Below, one piece after another: positions 54,602-63,462 of a DNA stretch of 64,000 nucleotides. Every line of letters begins with the position of its first letter. Within the stretch, counting starts at the first letter, position 1. Position numbers and translations under genes: made by a program. The notes beneath the pieces were generated by a model that was given only the letters and a program-made list of their open reading frames with translations, ran no database searches and had not been told where the DNA came from. This stretch comes from Candidatus Riflebacteria bacterium HGW-Riflebacteria-1 (GTDB lineage Bacteria; Muiribacteriota; Ozemobacteria; Ozemobacterales; Ozemobacteraceae): positions 1 to 64,000 of the forward strand of contig PGYB01000017.1 of the NCBI GenBank assembly GCA_002839445.1, in the 5' to 3' direction.

Positions 54602-54669
54602 TGTGTATGTTCCAGTTCAATCATTTTGAATTCTGAGATTACTGTATACGGCTTATTAATGCAAGCCAG

Positions 54670-55746
54670 TTATTTGTCAGCCTGCTTAAACCTGTATACA
54701 CCATGAGCTATCAGGTATGCAACTGCCGTTAGCATTACTATAATCATTATATCGTCATTTATCGTCACTTTTGCAAGATCTAGAAACATTGCTTTGCGCA
54801 GCGCAGAAAAAATGTAGGTCGAGGGCACAAAGGGCGCGGCGCTTCTCACTATGTCACTTGAGTGCTGCAGACTGGGTATCATCTGGAAAAACAAAAAAAG
54901 AGTCGTTCCGATAGCGTTTACGGCGGCCTGGGTTTTGGCAAAATTGGCGATAATCAGGCCGGTAAAAATGGTCATCAACGCGCCTGAAAAAATTATCAGT
55001 ATTAGATAGCCGACGTTGTCTCCCCATTTCTGGTTAAGGCTCAGCATGACGGTAATGGTTGTAACTGCCAGAAAAAGGCTGAACAGCGATTTGCCGGTGA
55101 TGAATTCGCTGGTTTTAATCTGGGTTAAAAAAATTGCGTTGAGCGTGCCCTTTTCGCGTTCTTCGACAATTGCCATAGGCAGGGCCAGAAAACCAACCAT
55201 GCCCATCGCCATTACCATAAGCATCGGAAACATGCTGTCGGCCATGGCATTGGCGTTGCTTGAGCTGCCAGACACCGCTTCTACCTTGAATTCAAAGGGA
55301 AGTGGCTGCGGCGTCATATTCAGCTGCGCGCGTATTTCAGTTTCAAAAGCACTTTTGAGAGTTTCGACGCCAAAATCAGGAATATGCGGAGGGTAGAGCA
55401 GGGTGACCGGCTCGTTTTTAAGGCTTTTGGGAGAAATAATGTCAGGCATGATGATGCCAAAGCGAACCCTGCCCTCAAGAATTGCAGATTCAAGGTCGTG
55501 CCGGTTCTGATAAAACGTTATCTTTTTGCTGAGACCTTTGCCAATAAGAGATTCAATGAGAGGTTGCTGCGGGCTGCTGATTACACCAATTTCTGGCAGA
55601 GCAGCCGAGGTCTTGCTGCCACTCATGACATTGGTGAAAAGCAGAGACAGTATAATGGGCGTCAATACCATGAGAACGACCTGATAATTACGCATGCCGT
55701 CGAGAAGATCCTTGCGCAGTATGGCCAGAATTGCTCTTGAGTTCAT
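54670..55746 (-). CDS. ABC-2 type exporter permease
   Basis: A 358-residue membrane protein with one N-terminal helix, a large extracytoplasmic domain of about 140 residues and five C-terminal helices, the layout of NatB/YhiH-like permeases. It pairs with the ATPase gene that overlaps its start by ATGA. The conserved EEREKGTLNAIFLTQ motif, following the second helix, supports the ABC-2 family. Substrate unknown (Na+, drug or lipid are options). Confidence 0.9.
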   Translation of the reverse strand: MNSRAILAILRKDLLDGMRNYQVVLMVLTPIILSLLFTNVMSGSKTSAALPEIGVISSPQQPLIESLIGKGLSKKITFYQNRHDLESAILEGRVRFGIIMPDIISPKSLKNEPVTLLYPPHIPDFGVETLKSAFETEIRAQLNMTPQPLPFEFKVEAVSGSSSNANAMADSMFPMLMVMAMGMVGFLALPMAIVEEREKGTLNAIFLTQIKTSEFITGKSLFSLFLAVTTITVMLSLNQKWGDNVGYLILIIFSGALMTIFTGLIIANFAKTQAAVNAIGTTLFLFFQMIPSLQHSSDIVRSAAPFVPSTYIFSALRKAMFLDLAKVTINDDIMIIVMLTAVAYLIAHGVYRFKQADK

Positions 55747-56627
55747 GCTTCGGTTTCCTCTGAGTTTGATTTCCAGCGCGCGCCGGTAACTCTCATGAAT
55801 ACTTCCTCCAGCGTCGCTTCCTGGGAGTGAATTTTGTGCAGCTGCCCTGAACTCACGATCTTAGCCAGGCTGGCCAGATCGCCCTTGTCTTCGAGAGAAA
55901 AGTCTTTTGTCGTTACTGCGTCATTTTCTACAAATTCGACAGCAGCTGCGCGGCGGCCATAGTTCTTTTTCAGGTTCTCAGGGCTGTCGCAGGCGACAAT
56001 TTCGCCGAGGTTCATGATGGCGAGACGATCGCAAAGCTGGTCGGCCTCTTCCATATAATGCGTGGTAAGAAAAACGGTGGTGCCATTGCCTTTGAGTTTG
56101 AGAACAAGATCTCTGATAAGCCTTGCTGAATGTGGGTCAAGGGCAGATGTTGGCTCGTCAAGAAAGAACAGGCGTGGTTTATGCAACAGGCCGCGAGCGA
56201 TAAGCGCACGCTGTCTGAGTCCGCGGCTGAGATCTTTGCAGGCTTTGTTCTGATGCTCTACCAGAAAAACTTCGGAGATCACTTCGTCGATGCGCGCTTT
56301 ATCTACGTTGTTGAGCGCGGCAAAAAATTCAAGGTTCTGACGTATGGTGATGCGGTCGTAAAGATTCTGGTAATCCGGAACAACTCCGACCAGCTTGCGG
56401 GTGCTGGCGATCTGCGATGGAACGTCATAGCCAAGAATGTTGATGTGTCCATTTTTAAAGGGTATTTCGCCGATCATCATTCGGATGCTGGTCGTTTTGC
56501 CGGCACCGTTCGGGCCAAGAAACCCAAAGATTTCGCCGTGTTGTACGCTGAAAGAGATGCCTTTAACAACTCTCGTCTGTCCATAGGACTTTTCGAGCCC
56601 GTTGACTTCAATTGCGTAATTAGTCAT
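55743..56627 (-). CDS. ABC-2 exporter ATPase
   Basis: A 294-residue ATPase with Walker A GPNGAGKTT, signature DLSRGLRQRALIARGL (Gly-Gly replaced by Arg-Gly), Walker B RLFFLDEPTSALDP and the switch His in TTHYMEE. It is NatA-like. AAGGA precedes the ATG. It forms a two-gene operon with the permease. Confidence 0.92.
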   Translation of the reverse strand: MTNYAIEVNGLEKSYGQTRVVKGISFSVQHGEIFGFLGPNGAGKTTSIRMMIGEIPFKNGHINILGYDVPSQIASTRKLVGVVPDYQNLYDRITIRQNLEFFAALNNVDKARIDEVISEVFLVEHQNKACKDLSRGLRQRALIARGLLHKPRLFFLDEPTSALDPHSARLIRDLVLKLKGNGTTVFLTTHYMEEADQLCDRLAIMNLGEIVACDSPENLKKNYGRRAAAVEFVENDAVTTKDFSLEDKGDLASLAKIVSSGQLHKIHSQEATLEEVFMRVTGARWKSNSEETEA

Positions 56628-56721
56628 TCGACTGTCCTTAAGAAATGTACCTGATATCGGATTGTAACAGATTGACAGTTTTATTGCATTGTGGTTGAAT
56701 GAAATTCAGAAAAGAGGACTC

Positions 56722-58806
56722 ATGACAACGTCACCAAAAAAAGCCCGCACCTTTGTTGTTACCAGTTTTCAGGGTGGTATAGGAAAAACTTTTGTCGCCT
56801 CGGCCTTTGCTGCTGCATTGCAGAAAAAAACCGGCAAACCGGTTGCGCTTGTCGAATTCAATCTTATGCGTCCTTCGACGATACTTGACGAACTTGACGA
56901 GAAAATGCAGATCAAAACAAGTTTTCTCGAATATTACATGGGCAACTGGGCTTCGCTTACGGCAAACAATCTTGCCAGCATATTTACCGCCCACCAAGGC
57001 GTTTATTACATTCCATTCTGTGGAAACAGGCCCGGAGAAACGCTGCAGCCAAGATTTCATCTTAGCGAGAGTGAGCTGTCAGAGTCTCTGAGCCACCTTC
57101 TCAAGTTATTTGAAGAACTCGAAGGCTATGTCGTTGTCGACATTCTCTTTAACCTTTCGCCTTTGCCATTGTTTCTTCTTAATCGTGCCGATGCGATGCT
57201 TTATGTTTATACTTCGCAGCCACCTTCTCCTGCATCTGCCCATAAGTTCAAAGATGAAGCCAGCTGCCGCAAAGGTCTGGCTGAAAAAATTCTCTGGGTA
57301 AGAAATCATGCCGAAGATACAACCGAAAGCAGCGAGAGTTGCCTTTTTGAGCGGGAATGTGCTATTCCTCTCAGCGGCGAGCTTTCCGCAGAATCAGGTG
57401 AAGACAGGCTGGAAACATGTGTGCAGAACCTTGTTAAACATGCTCTGATCATGCCCGCTCTCGGCGCCTTGCCTGAAGCAGACCGCGGCACTGTTGGCAT
57501 TATTCCCACTGAAATTATCGACTATCAGAAGGAGCTAAGAGCCGAGGTTGTTGGTGAACTCGACAAGAGTTTCGGCATCTCTGATCATGAGCTTCGCGAA
57601 AAAGTCGAAGCCAAGATCGATGCGGCCATGCATCGCACTCCTCCTCCCAAAATTAAAGGGCACAACACAGAAGCCGAGGTTAAAAAGTATCTTATCGACG
57701 AGATTCTTGGCCTCGGACCGCTCGAAGAATTCATGCGTGATGATGAAGTTGACGAAATAATGGTCAACGGTCCTGACAAGGTTTTTGTCGAAAAGAATGG
57801 TCGGCTGATTCTTACTGATCGCAAATTTAACAACACAGATCATGTGCGCACGGTCATTGAGCGCATTCTGATGCCGGCCGGGAGAACCGTTAACGAACGC
57901 AATCCTTACGTTGACGCGCGGCTGAGTGATGGTTCGCGCGTTCACGCGATTATTCCACCACTCGCTCTCACCGGGCCCATGATCACAATACGCAAGTTTT
58001 CAAAGGTTCCCATCAGCATGGATGACCTGGTTTACAGGTTCAAGAGCATTTCTGTCGCAGCTGCTGAGTTTCTCAAGCTGTGCGTGCATCTGAAAAAGAA
58101 CATAATCGTTTCTGGTGGCGCCAGCTCGGGCAAAACTACTCTGCTCAATGTGTTGTCAAATTTTATTTTGCCAAATGAGCGCGTGATCTGCATAGAAGAC
58201 TCGGCAGAGCTCAAGCTGAACCAGGTGAATCTTGGCAGACTTGAAGCCCGCCAACAGGGAACCGAAGCCAAAACGCAGGTAACCATCAGAGATCTCGTGC
58301 GCAATGCTTTGCGCATGCGCCCCGACCGCATCATAGTTGGTGAATGTCGCGGCGCCGAAGCGATCGACATGCTGCAGGCAATGAATACTGGTCACGACGG
58401 TTCTCTCACGACCCTGCATGCCAACACGCCAAGAGATGCTCTGGCCCGGCTTGAAACCATGGTGCTTATGGCGGGGGTTGACCTGCCGTTGCGCGCAATT
58501 CGCGAGCAAATTGCCAGTTCAGTTAATTTTGTCGTTCAGAATGGTCGTCTCGCCGATGGCAGCCGACGACTGCTAGAAGTGGTAGAAGTTATCGGCATTG
58601 AAGACAATATCATACAAACCCAGACTATCTTCAAATTCGAGAAAAAGTGGATTGGCGAAGATGGGCATGTGGTTGGAGAGCTTCTTCCCACCGGGGTTTT
58701 GCCAGAATTTATCAGGTCTATCCCGGGTAGTTTCCTTGAACAGAACGCGCATTTGTTTAAATTGAAGGGCCCCACCCACAAAATTGAGGAGGCAGCACAG
58801 TCATGA
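56722..58806 (+). CDS. CpaE-CpaF fusion: Tad pilus motor ATPase with ParA-like N-terminus
   Basis: About 694 residues. The N-terminal ~240 residues are a ParA/MinD-like domain with P-loop FQGGIGKT (17-23), a CpaE-like unit. The C-terminal ~440 residues are a complete CpaF/TadA secretion ATPase: the N1 region (DEIMVNGPDKVFVEKNGRL), Walker A GGASSGKTT at 465-473, the Asp box ICIEDSAEL, Walker B RMRPDRIIVGECRG and the His box. ATG 56722 has AGAGGA upstream; the earlier TTG frame does not. CpaE and CpaF are usually separate proteins. The next gene overlaps by ATGA. Confidence 0.9.
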   Translation: MTTSPKKARTFVVTSFQGGIGKTFVASAFAAALQKKTGKPVALVEFNLMRPSTILDELDEKMQIKTSFLEYYMGNWASLTANNLASIFTAHQGVYYIPFCGNRPGETLQPRFHLSESELSESLSHLLKLFEELEGYVVVDILFNLSPLPLFLLNRADAMLYVYTSQPPSPASAHKFKDEASCRKGLAEKILWVRNHAEDTTESSESCLFERECAIPLSGELSAESGEDRLETCVQNLVKHALIMPALGALPEADRGTVGIIPTEIIDYQKELRAEVVGELDKSFGISDHELREKVEAKIDAAMHRTPPPKIKGHNTEAEVKKYLIDEILGLGPLEEFMRDDEVDEIMVNGPDKVFVEKNGRLILTDRKFNNTDHVRTVIERILMPAGRTVNERNPYVDARLSDGSRVHAIIPPLALTGPMITIRKFSKVPISMDDLVYRFKSISVAAAEFLKLCVHLKKNIIVSGGASSGKTTLLNVLSNFILPNERVICIEDSAELKLNQVNLGRLEARQQGTEAKTQVTIRDLVRNALRMRPDRIIVGECRGAEAIDMLQAMNTGHDGSLTTLHANTPRDALARLETMVLMAGVDLPLRAIREQIASSVNFVVQNGRLADGSRRLLEVVEVIGIEDNIIQTQTIFKFEKKWIGEDGHVVGELLPTGVLPEFIRSIPGSFLEQNAHLFKLKGPTHKIEEAAQS

Positions 58807-60689
58807 CACTTATTCCGGCAATCAAGATCCTGGCCATACTGGGAGGGATTATCGGTATCTATTTTGTGCTTGAGGAGCAGCTCGATATCAGTTTTGATCC
58901 GAGCAAGATCAGCAAAGACAAAGACTCTGGTGGTCGTTCTCGCTATCTCCAGAGCGTCACCGGCACAAACCTCGAAGATCAGCTTATCGAGGTTCTATTG
59001 ATGATCAGTTCCTGTCTCAAAGCCGGCCGCAACCTCGATCAGGCTTTTGAATTGATTGCCGTAGCAACTCCGCCGCCAATCTGCAACGAATTCAGAACTC
59101 TCGTTCAGGAAAGGCGCCTCGGCACTTCGATGGTTGAAGCGCTCACTAATCTGGCTGCGCGTGTGCCCAGCGCTGATCTGAAGCTGGCGGTTAACGCTAC
59201 TATTTTTCAGCAGGAAACCGGCGGTAATCTCGAAGATCTCTATCGCCAGATCGTTCTGACCGTTGCAGAACGCAAGAAAATCATGGGCAAAGTCATTGCC
59301 GGCACCGCGCACGCACGTGTTTCTGGCAACCTCGTCGGTTCGATTCCGATCGCGCTTGCCGTTCTCATTACCTCTTTTCACCCGCAGTATCTGGTGCCGA
59401 TGCTTGAGAACCCTGTAGGTCAGGCTGTTCTCATCGTTTCGATTGCCGCGGCGATTATCGGTCTCATGTTCATTAACCGCATGGCTGGCTCTATTCTGCC
59501 AGAAGCCGAAGAAGCAGTGGTTGCTAAAAATGAGGCGCGGGCAAAGGGGCAGGCGCGCTGGCCGGTGTTGCGTGCAGTGTTGGCGCCGTTGACTGCGCTG
59601 AACCGCTCTGTCTCTGGTGATTACTTTAAGCGCCTGCGCGCCGAGATCAAGTTTCTTCTTGAGGCATCTAACAAGGCTGCAGAGTTTACTGCTGATGAAT
59701 ACATCGCGATCATGGAAGTTTCGTCAGTTATGTTTCTGTCGCTGCTTGTCATCTTTGTAAATCCATTTGCCTTCAGCGCGCTTTTTGGACTGATCGTAGT
59801 TGTTCTGCTCAGCCCGATCGGTTTCAGGCTTCCGCGAATCTATCTTGGTCATCTGATCAAAAAGCGTCAGAAAAACATTGAATTTGAGCTGCCATACATC
59901 ATTGATCTGCTCTCACTGGCAATTGAATCTGGCCTCGATCTCACCGGTGGCATTGCCAAAGTGGTCGAGAAATCTAGAAACACTGACATCATAGTTGAAT
60001 TCAAGATGTTTCTGTCGGATACCAAAGTCGGCAAGAGCCTTGAAGAAGCTTTGGCTGATATGGCCGAGCGTGTCAGAGTACTGTCATTCTTCTCGTTTGT
60101 AAGTTCGCTTATTCAGGCACAGCGTCTTGGCGCAGAAATCGGGCCGACTCTGCGCGCACAGGCCGAACAGATGCGTTATCAAAGAATGATAATGGCTGAA
60201 GAACGCGTTAATAAGCTGCCGGTTAAACTGCTGATCCCTCTGGTTATTCTTATCTTTCCCAGTATTTCAGTTCTTTTGATTGGCCCGGCGCTTCTGCAGA
60301 TGCAGAAAAGCATGCCCGGGATAATTGAAGTCAGTTCGCCACGTAACGAAGAGGTTTTCGATAGCAGCAGCGCCGCGGTCAGCGACCCTGCCACTGCCAG
60401 CTCAGATCTGAGCAAGTCGATAATATTGCGTGACAGCAGTTCAAGGCTCAAAGATAAATCAGCAGCGCCGGTCAAGATTGTTCCGGTTGGTGAGTCTCTG
60501 TTTGAGCCGGTTATGGCTCCTGTCGTGGTTCCTGATGTCGTTCCGGAACCATTCTCAGCGCCTTTTTTTGAAGGTGCTTTTGATGGCGGCGCTGCTTTGC
60601 CCGCAGCCAGCGTGCCGGAACCTTTACCGGCGCCGAGCTTTGTGCCCGATGCCGCAGCAGACCCGCTGTTTGTCGAGCCCGGTAATTAG
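58803..60689 (+). CDS. TadB-TadC fusion: Tad pilus platform protein
   Basis: A 628-residue protein with two T2SSF domains in tandem, one at ~60-200 (ISSCLKAGRNLDQAFEL, then QQETGGNLED) and one at ~360-500 (LAIESGLDLTGGIAKV, then AQRLGAEIG), each flanked by membrane helices. TadB and TadC are normally separate proteins of ~300 residues. A Pro/Ala/Glu-rich tail of ~90 residues follows the last helix. It overlaps the motor gene by ATGA and should form the inner-membrane platform for pilus assembly. Confidence 0.88.
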   Translation: MTLIPAIKILAILGGIIGIYFVLEEQLDISFDPSKISKDKDSGGRSRYLQSVTGTNLEDQLIEVLLMISSCLKAGRNLDQAFELIAVATPPPICNEFRTLVQERRLGTSMVEALTNLAARVPSADLKLAVNATIFQQETGGNLEDLYRQIVLTVAERKKIMGKVIAGTAHARVSGNLVGSIPIALAVLITSFHPQYLVPMLENPVGQAVLIVSIAAAIIGLMFINRMAGSILPEAEEAVVAKNEARAKGQARWPVLRAVLAPLTALNRSVSGDYFKRLRAEIKFLLEASNKAAEFTADEYIAIMEVSSVMFLSLLVIFVNPFAFSALFGLIVVVLLSPIGFRLPRIYLGHLIKKRQKNIEFELPYIIDLLSLAIESGLDLTGGIAKVVEKSRNTDIIVEFKMFLSDTKVGKSLEEALADMAERVRVLSFFSFVSSLIQAQRLGAEIGPTLRAQAEQMRYQRMIMAEERVNKLPVKLLIPLVILIFPSISVLLIGPALLQMQKSMPGIIEVSSPRNEEVFDSSSAAVSDPATASSDLSKSIILRDSSSRLKDKSAAPVKIVPVGESLFEPVMAPVVVPDVVPEPFSAPFFEGAFDGGAALPAASVPEPLPAPSFVPDAAADPLFVEPGN

Positions 60690-60714
60690 TATAATCTGAA
60701 GTTCTGGAAATATT

Positions 60715-61224
60715 ATGTTAGAACCGGGTTGTCGAATACTTATCAGCGCCTGCCTGGTTGGCTGCAAATGTAATTATAAAGCGTCTGAGGCATCTGTTTA
60801 TGCCTCAGACGTTGTTTTCTGGAACAGGTTGTTTGAGCTCTACCGGCTGTTGCCGGTATGTCCCGAGCAACTGGGTGGCATGCCCACGCCGCGTGTTCCT
60901 TGTGAAATAAAGGATTCGGCAAGCCTTGTGTTACAAGGCGCCGGTCATGTGTTTAATCGTGAGGGCCTCGATACTACCGCCTGCTTCATCAAGGGCGCCG
61001 AAGAGGCTTTGCGTTTTGCCAGACTCAACGGCATCGAGCTGGCGGTTATGAAAAGCCGAAGTCCTTCTTGTGGTGTCAACGAAGTTTATGATGGTACATT
61101 TTCTGGCCGTCTGGTCACTGGTTCTGGCGTGGCCGCGCGCGCTTTGCTTGACTCTGGCTTCAAGGTTGTCGATGAGTTTGAGTTTAGCCGGATGTTTGCG
61201 GTACATTCTGTGTCTGGTCTCTAG
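60715..61224 (+). CDS. DUF523 protein
   Basis: A 169-residue protein with the family blocks LISACLVGCKCNY, PVCPEQLGGMPTPR, and VMKSRSPSCGV. The conserved cysteines suggest a metal or cluster site, but the function of the family is unknown. It follows the Tad platform gene by 25 nt on the same strand. GG-poor spacing before the ATG gives a weak ribosome-binding site. Confidence 0.88.
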   Translation: MLEPGCRILISACLVGCKCNYKASEASVYASDVVFWNRLFELYRLLPVCPEQLGGMPTPRVPCEIKDSASLVLQGAGHVFNREGLDTTACFIKGAEEALRFARLNGIELAVMKSRSPSCGVNEVYDGTFSGRLVTGSGVAARALLDSGFKVVDEFEFSRMFAVHSVSGL

Positions 61225-61321
61225 GCGCTGTTCTTTGTCTGGTGCGTTCCTTTCTGCTGTACCGCATCTACCGGTCGCGTCGGTCCCGCTGGATTCTTTT
61301 AAAAAAAGCAGAAAATAACCC

Positions 61322-61339
61322 GCCCAAACCCCCTTGGGC
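61322..61339 (+). other. hairpin after the DUF523 gene
   Basis: GCCCAA pairs perfectly with TTGGGC around ACCCCC. It lies about 100 nt after the DUF523 stop and has no U-tract, so it is not a typical terminator. The rest of the 290-nt gap to 61515 holds only the promoter at 61435. Confidence 0.35.
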
Positions 61340-61434
61340 AGCGGCGAAAGAATGTACACTGAATTTATTTTAGCCAGCAATCGTACGGTTGGCCTCAGAT
61401 CCTCGGTGTACGCCAGTTTGCGCGATAAAAAACG

Positions 61435-61463
61435 TTGACCTGTGCCGGTTCGTTTGCTATTAT
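61435..61463 (+). promoter_or_regulatory. sigma-70-like promoter for the membrane-protein gene
   Basis: TTGACC (61435-61440), a 17-nt spacer and TATTAT (61458-61463) lie about 50 nt before the start at 61515. Confidence 0.65.
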
Positions 61464-61514
61464 CGGCACGACGTTAAAAAAAAATTAATACAACGTGTCT
61501 GGGGAAAGCTGGAG

Positions 61515-62081
61515 ATGGGGTTTCTAAGCAGTTTTAAAGTCATGAAGATTGAAGGTCATGACAGTGATACCGTTTCATTCAGGACTTCGCGTGCCTGCGT
61601 GTTGCTGGGCGCACTTTTTATCTTCGCAGGAATCGGCATAATCATACAATTGCTGCGCGGCAAGCTGTTTTTTTCGCTGTTCTGGTTTTGCCTGTTTTGT
61701 CTTGCAGTATCAGCTGGTTTTATTTTAGCCGGCCTCGTTCTGATCACTTATCGAAAGTATGTCGGAATAACGCGGTCGCAGCGCAAAATCGCTCTGATGG
61801 AGTCGAGTATTCTTGGCGTGCGGTCAAGTGCTTATCACTTTGATGAATTGATGAACGTCGAGCTTACCAGGGACTCCGAATGCTTTTTGACCAACACCGC
61901 CAATCTATGGGTGGTCAAATTATTTTTCAATGATGGCGACGGATTTGTCGTAGAAAGGGTTTTCTCGTCGATTTGCGCCCGCGAAGCAAAATACGCTGCC
62001 GAGATCATTGCGATTGCCACCGGCAAAGAACTTGTTGTCAGCTGTATGCCCGAGGAACGCCTGATCTTAAGCCGAGTTTGA
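61515..62081 (+). CDS. small membrane protein of unknown function
   Basis: About 188 residues from ATG 61515, where a purine-rich GGGGAAAGCTGGAG lies upstream. Two hydrophobic helices (ACVLLGALFIFAGIGIIIQL and LFWFCLFCLAVSAGFILAGL) precede a C-terminal cytoplasmic beta-rich domain. The frame is open 42 codons further upstream, but the promoter at 61435 lies inside that stretch. Its stop directly abuts the stop of the convergent SLH gene. No family recognised. Confidence 0.72.
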   Translation: MGFLSSFKVMKIEGHDSDTVSFRTSRACVLLGALFIFAGIGIIIQLLRGKLFFSLFWFCLFCLAVSAGFILAGLVLITYRKYVGITRSQRKIALMESSILGVRSSAYHFDELMNVELTRDSECFLTNTANLWVVKLFFNDGDGFVVERVFSSICAREAKYAAEIIAIATGKELVVSCMPEERLILSRV

Positions 62082-63299
62082 TCAGCGCTTTTTTGCGCGC
62101 AAAATCTGGTGAACCCTGTCTTTTTTCGCTCTTATAAGAGCTTTTAACGCCTCGATATCAGACTTTACTGCCAGCCGGTCGCCTTTATCTTCTGCTGGCG
62201 ATGTAATTGCCGCAAATTTAATTACTTCGTTCAGCAGCTTGGCTGCTTCATACCAGGTTATAGACTCATCCCCGGCAAATCTGCCATCGCCATAACCAAG
62301 AGCCAGCCCGCACCCGGCAAGCTTGAGGAGTGATTCGAATTCGGGTTGCTCTATCGAAACATCGCGGTAATCGACTTTTCTTGCGTTCAGGCGATCACGG
62401 GCAAATTCATCCAGAATGTATTCAAGAGCCAGCGCCAGGTGGCGCCGCTTTGTGAAGGAGTCGCTGCTGCTGTCTGAAAAAATCGTTTTTAACCGCACCT
62501 GATCGATCTCTTTGCCGGCTCTGGCAAAAACTCCGTTAAGCATTTCTGTCAGATCAGCTACGCTGACAAAGGAGTCGCCGTCAAAACTTGGCCTGAGAAT
62601 CAGCTTGTCAAAAGCTCCTCCCTGGGTGAGGTTTTCAATGATTTCCATCATCGGGTGGCTGAGCGGTATGTCAATAAAACTTAGTTTTTCAGCAGGTCGT
62701 TTGCTCATCATTTCTGACGAAACTGCTTCGTAAAATCTGTAGAGAAAGAATACTGCTTCGCGTGTAGTCAGATTGCGGTTTTTGCCAAGAGAGCCGTCGG
62801 GATAGCCTCTGACAACGTATTTGGTCTGCAGCCAGCCAATGGCATTGGAGTATTTTTCGGCAACCTTGTAGTCACGATAGTTCTTTGCTCTGCTTTCGCT
62901 AAGGTTGATCAGGTCCTTGCCGGAAATAATTATCGCCGCCCGGGCCAGTGTTTCAATAGTGCTGGCGCGTGACATGTTGCCAGAGCTGGCTTTATTGGCT
63001 ATGATACTTGTTCTGAGCAGTTCGCTTACTTCTGCAGATTCCTGGGCGCCAAGCAGCATCATGGTCAGCGAAAGCCTTTCAGCAAAGCTTTTCGCGGTGA
63101 TTTTCCTGTCTAATGTTGCTGTCTTTAAATGTTCTGCCGATATCAGGCCAAGTTCACAACCCAGTCTGAGCTCGCGAGGCAGGCGGCCGAGGTTGTTGCT
63201 GGCGAGGACCGTGCTGAGCAGACTGCTTCCACCGAGCAGAGCAATTGCTAGAATGGTCAGCAGAGCACCGGTTACAAAATAGTTGTTTGGCTGTTTCAT
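62082..63299 (-). CDS. SLH-domain envelope protein
   Basis: A 405-residue protein with an N-terminal membrane or signal segment (ALLTILAIALLGGSSLL). SLH-type units are recognisable at ~155-195 (WLQTKYVVRGYPDGSLGKNR) and ~335-370 (LALGYGDGRFAGDESITWYE), with weaker ones between. SLH domains bind cell-wall polymers or outer-membrane anchors, so a cell-surface attachment role is likely. GGAGCG precedes the ATG. Confidence 0.82.
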   Translation of the reverse strand: MKQPNNYFVTGALLTILAIALLGGSSLLSTVLASNNLGRLPRELRLGCELGLISAEHLKTATLDRKITAKSFAERLSLTMMLLGAQESAEVSELLRTSIIANKASSGNMSRASTIETLARAAIIISGKDLINLSESRAKNYRDYKVAEKYSNAIGWLQTKYVVRGYPDGSLGKNRNLTTREAVFFLYRFYEAVSSEMMSKRPAEKLSFIDIPLSHPMMEIIENLTQGGAFDKLILRPSFDGDSFVSVADLTEMLNGVFARAGKEIDQVRLKTIFSDSSSDSFTKRRHLALALEYILDEFARDRLNARKVDYRDVSIEQPEFESLLKLAGCGLALGYGDGRFAGDESITWYEAAKLLNEVIKFAAITSPAEDKGDRLAVKSDIEALKALIRAKKDRVHQILRAKKR

Positions 63300-63462
63300 G
63301 TTTGCGCTCCATCAATTTATATCTTGCTAGAGATATCGGCATCAGGCTCGGCAGGCATTAGGGAAAGCAGGCAACCCCCCCATATTATTTTGCGATTCGA
63401 AGGGCTGGTTGTCGCGGTATGATAGTGATAGAATGTAATCATATTACGCAGGAGATAAACCA

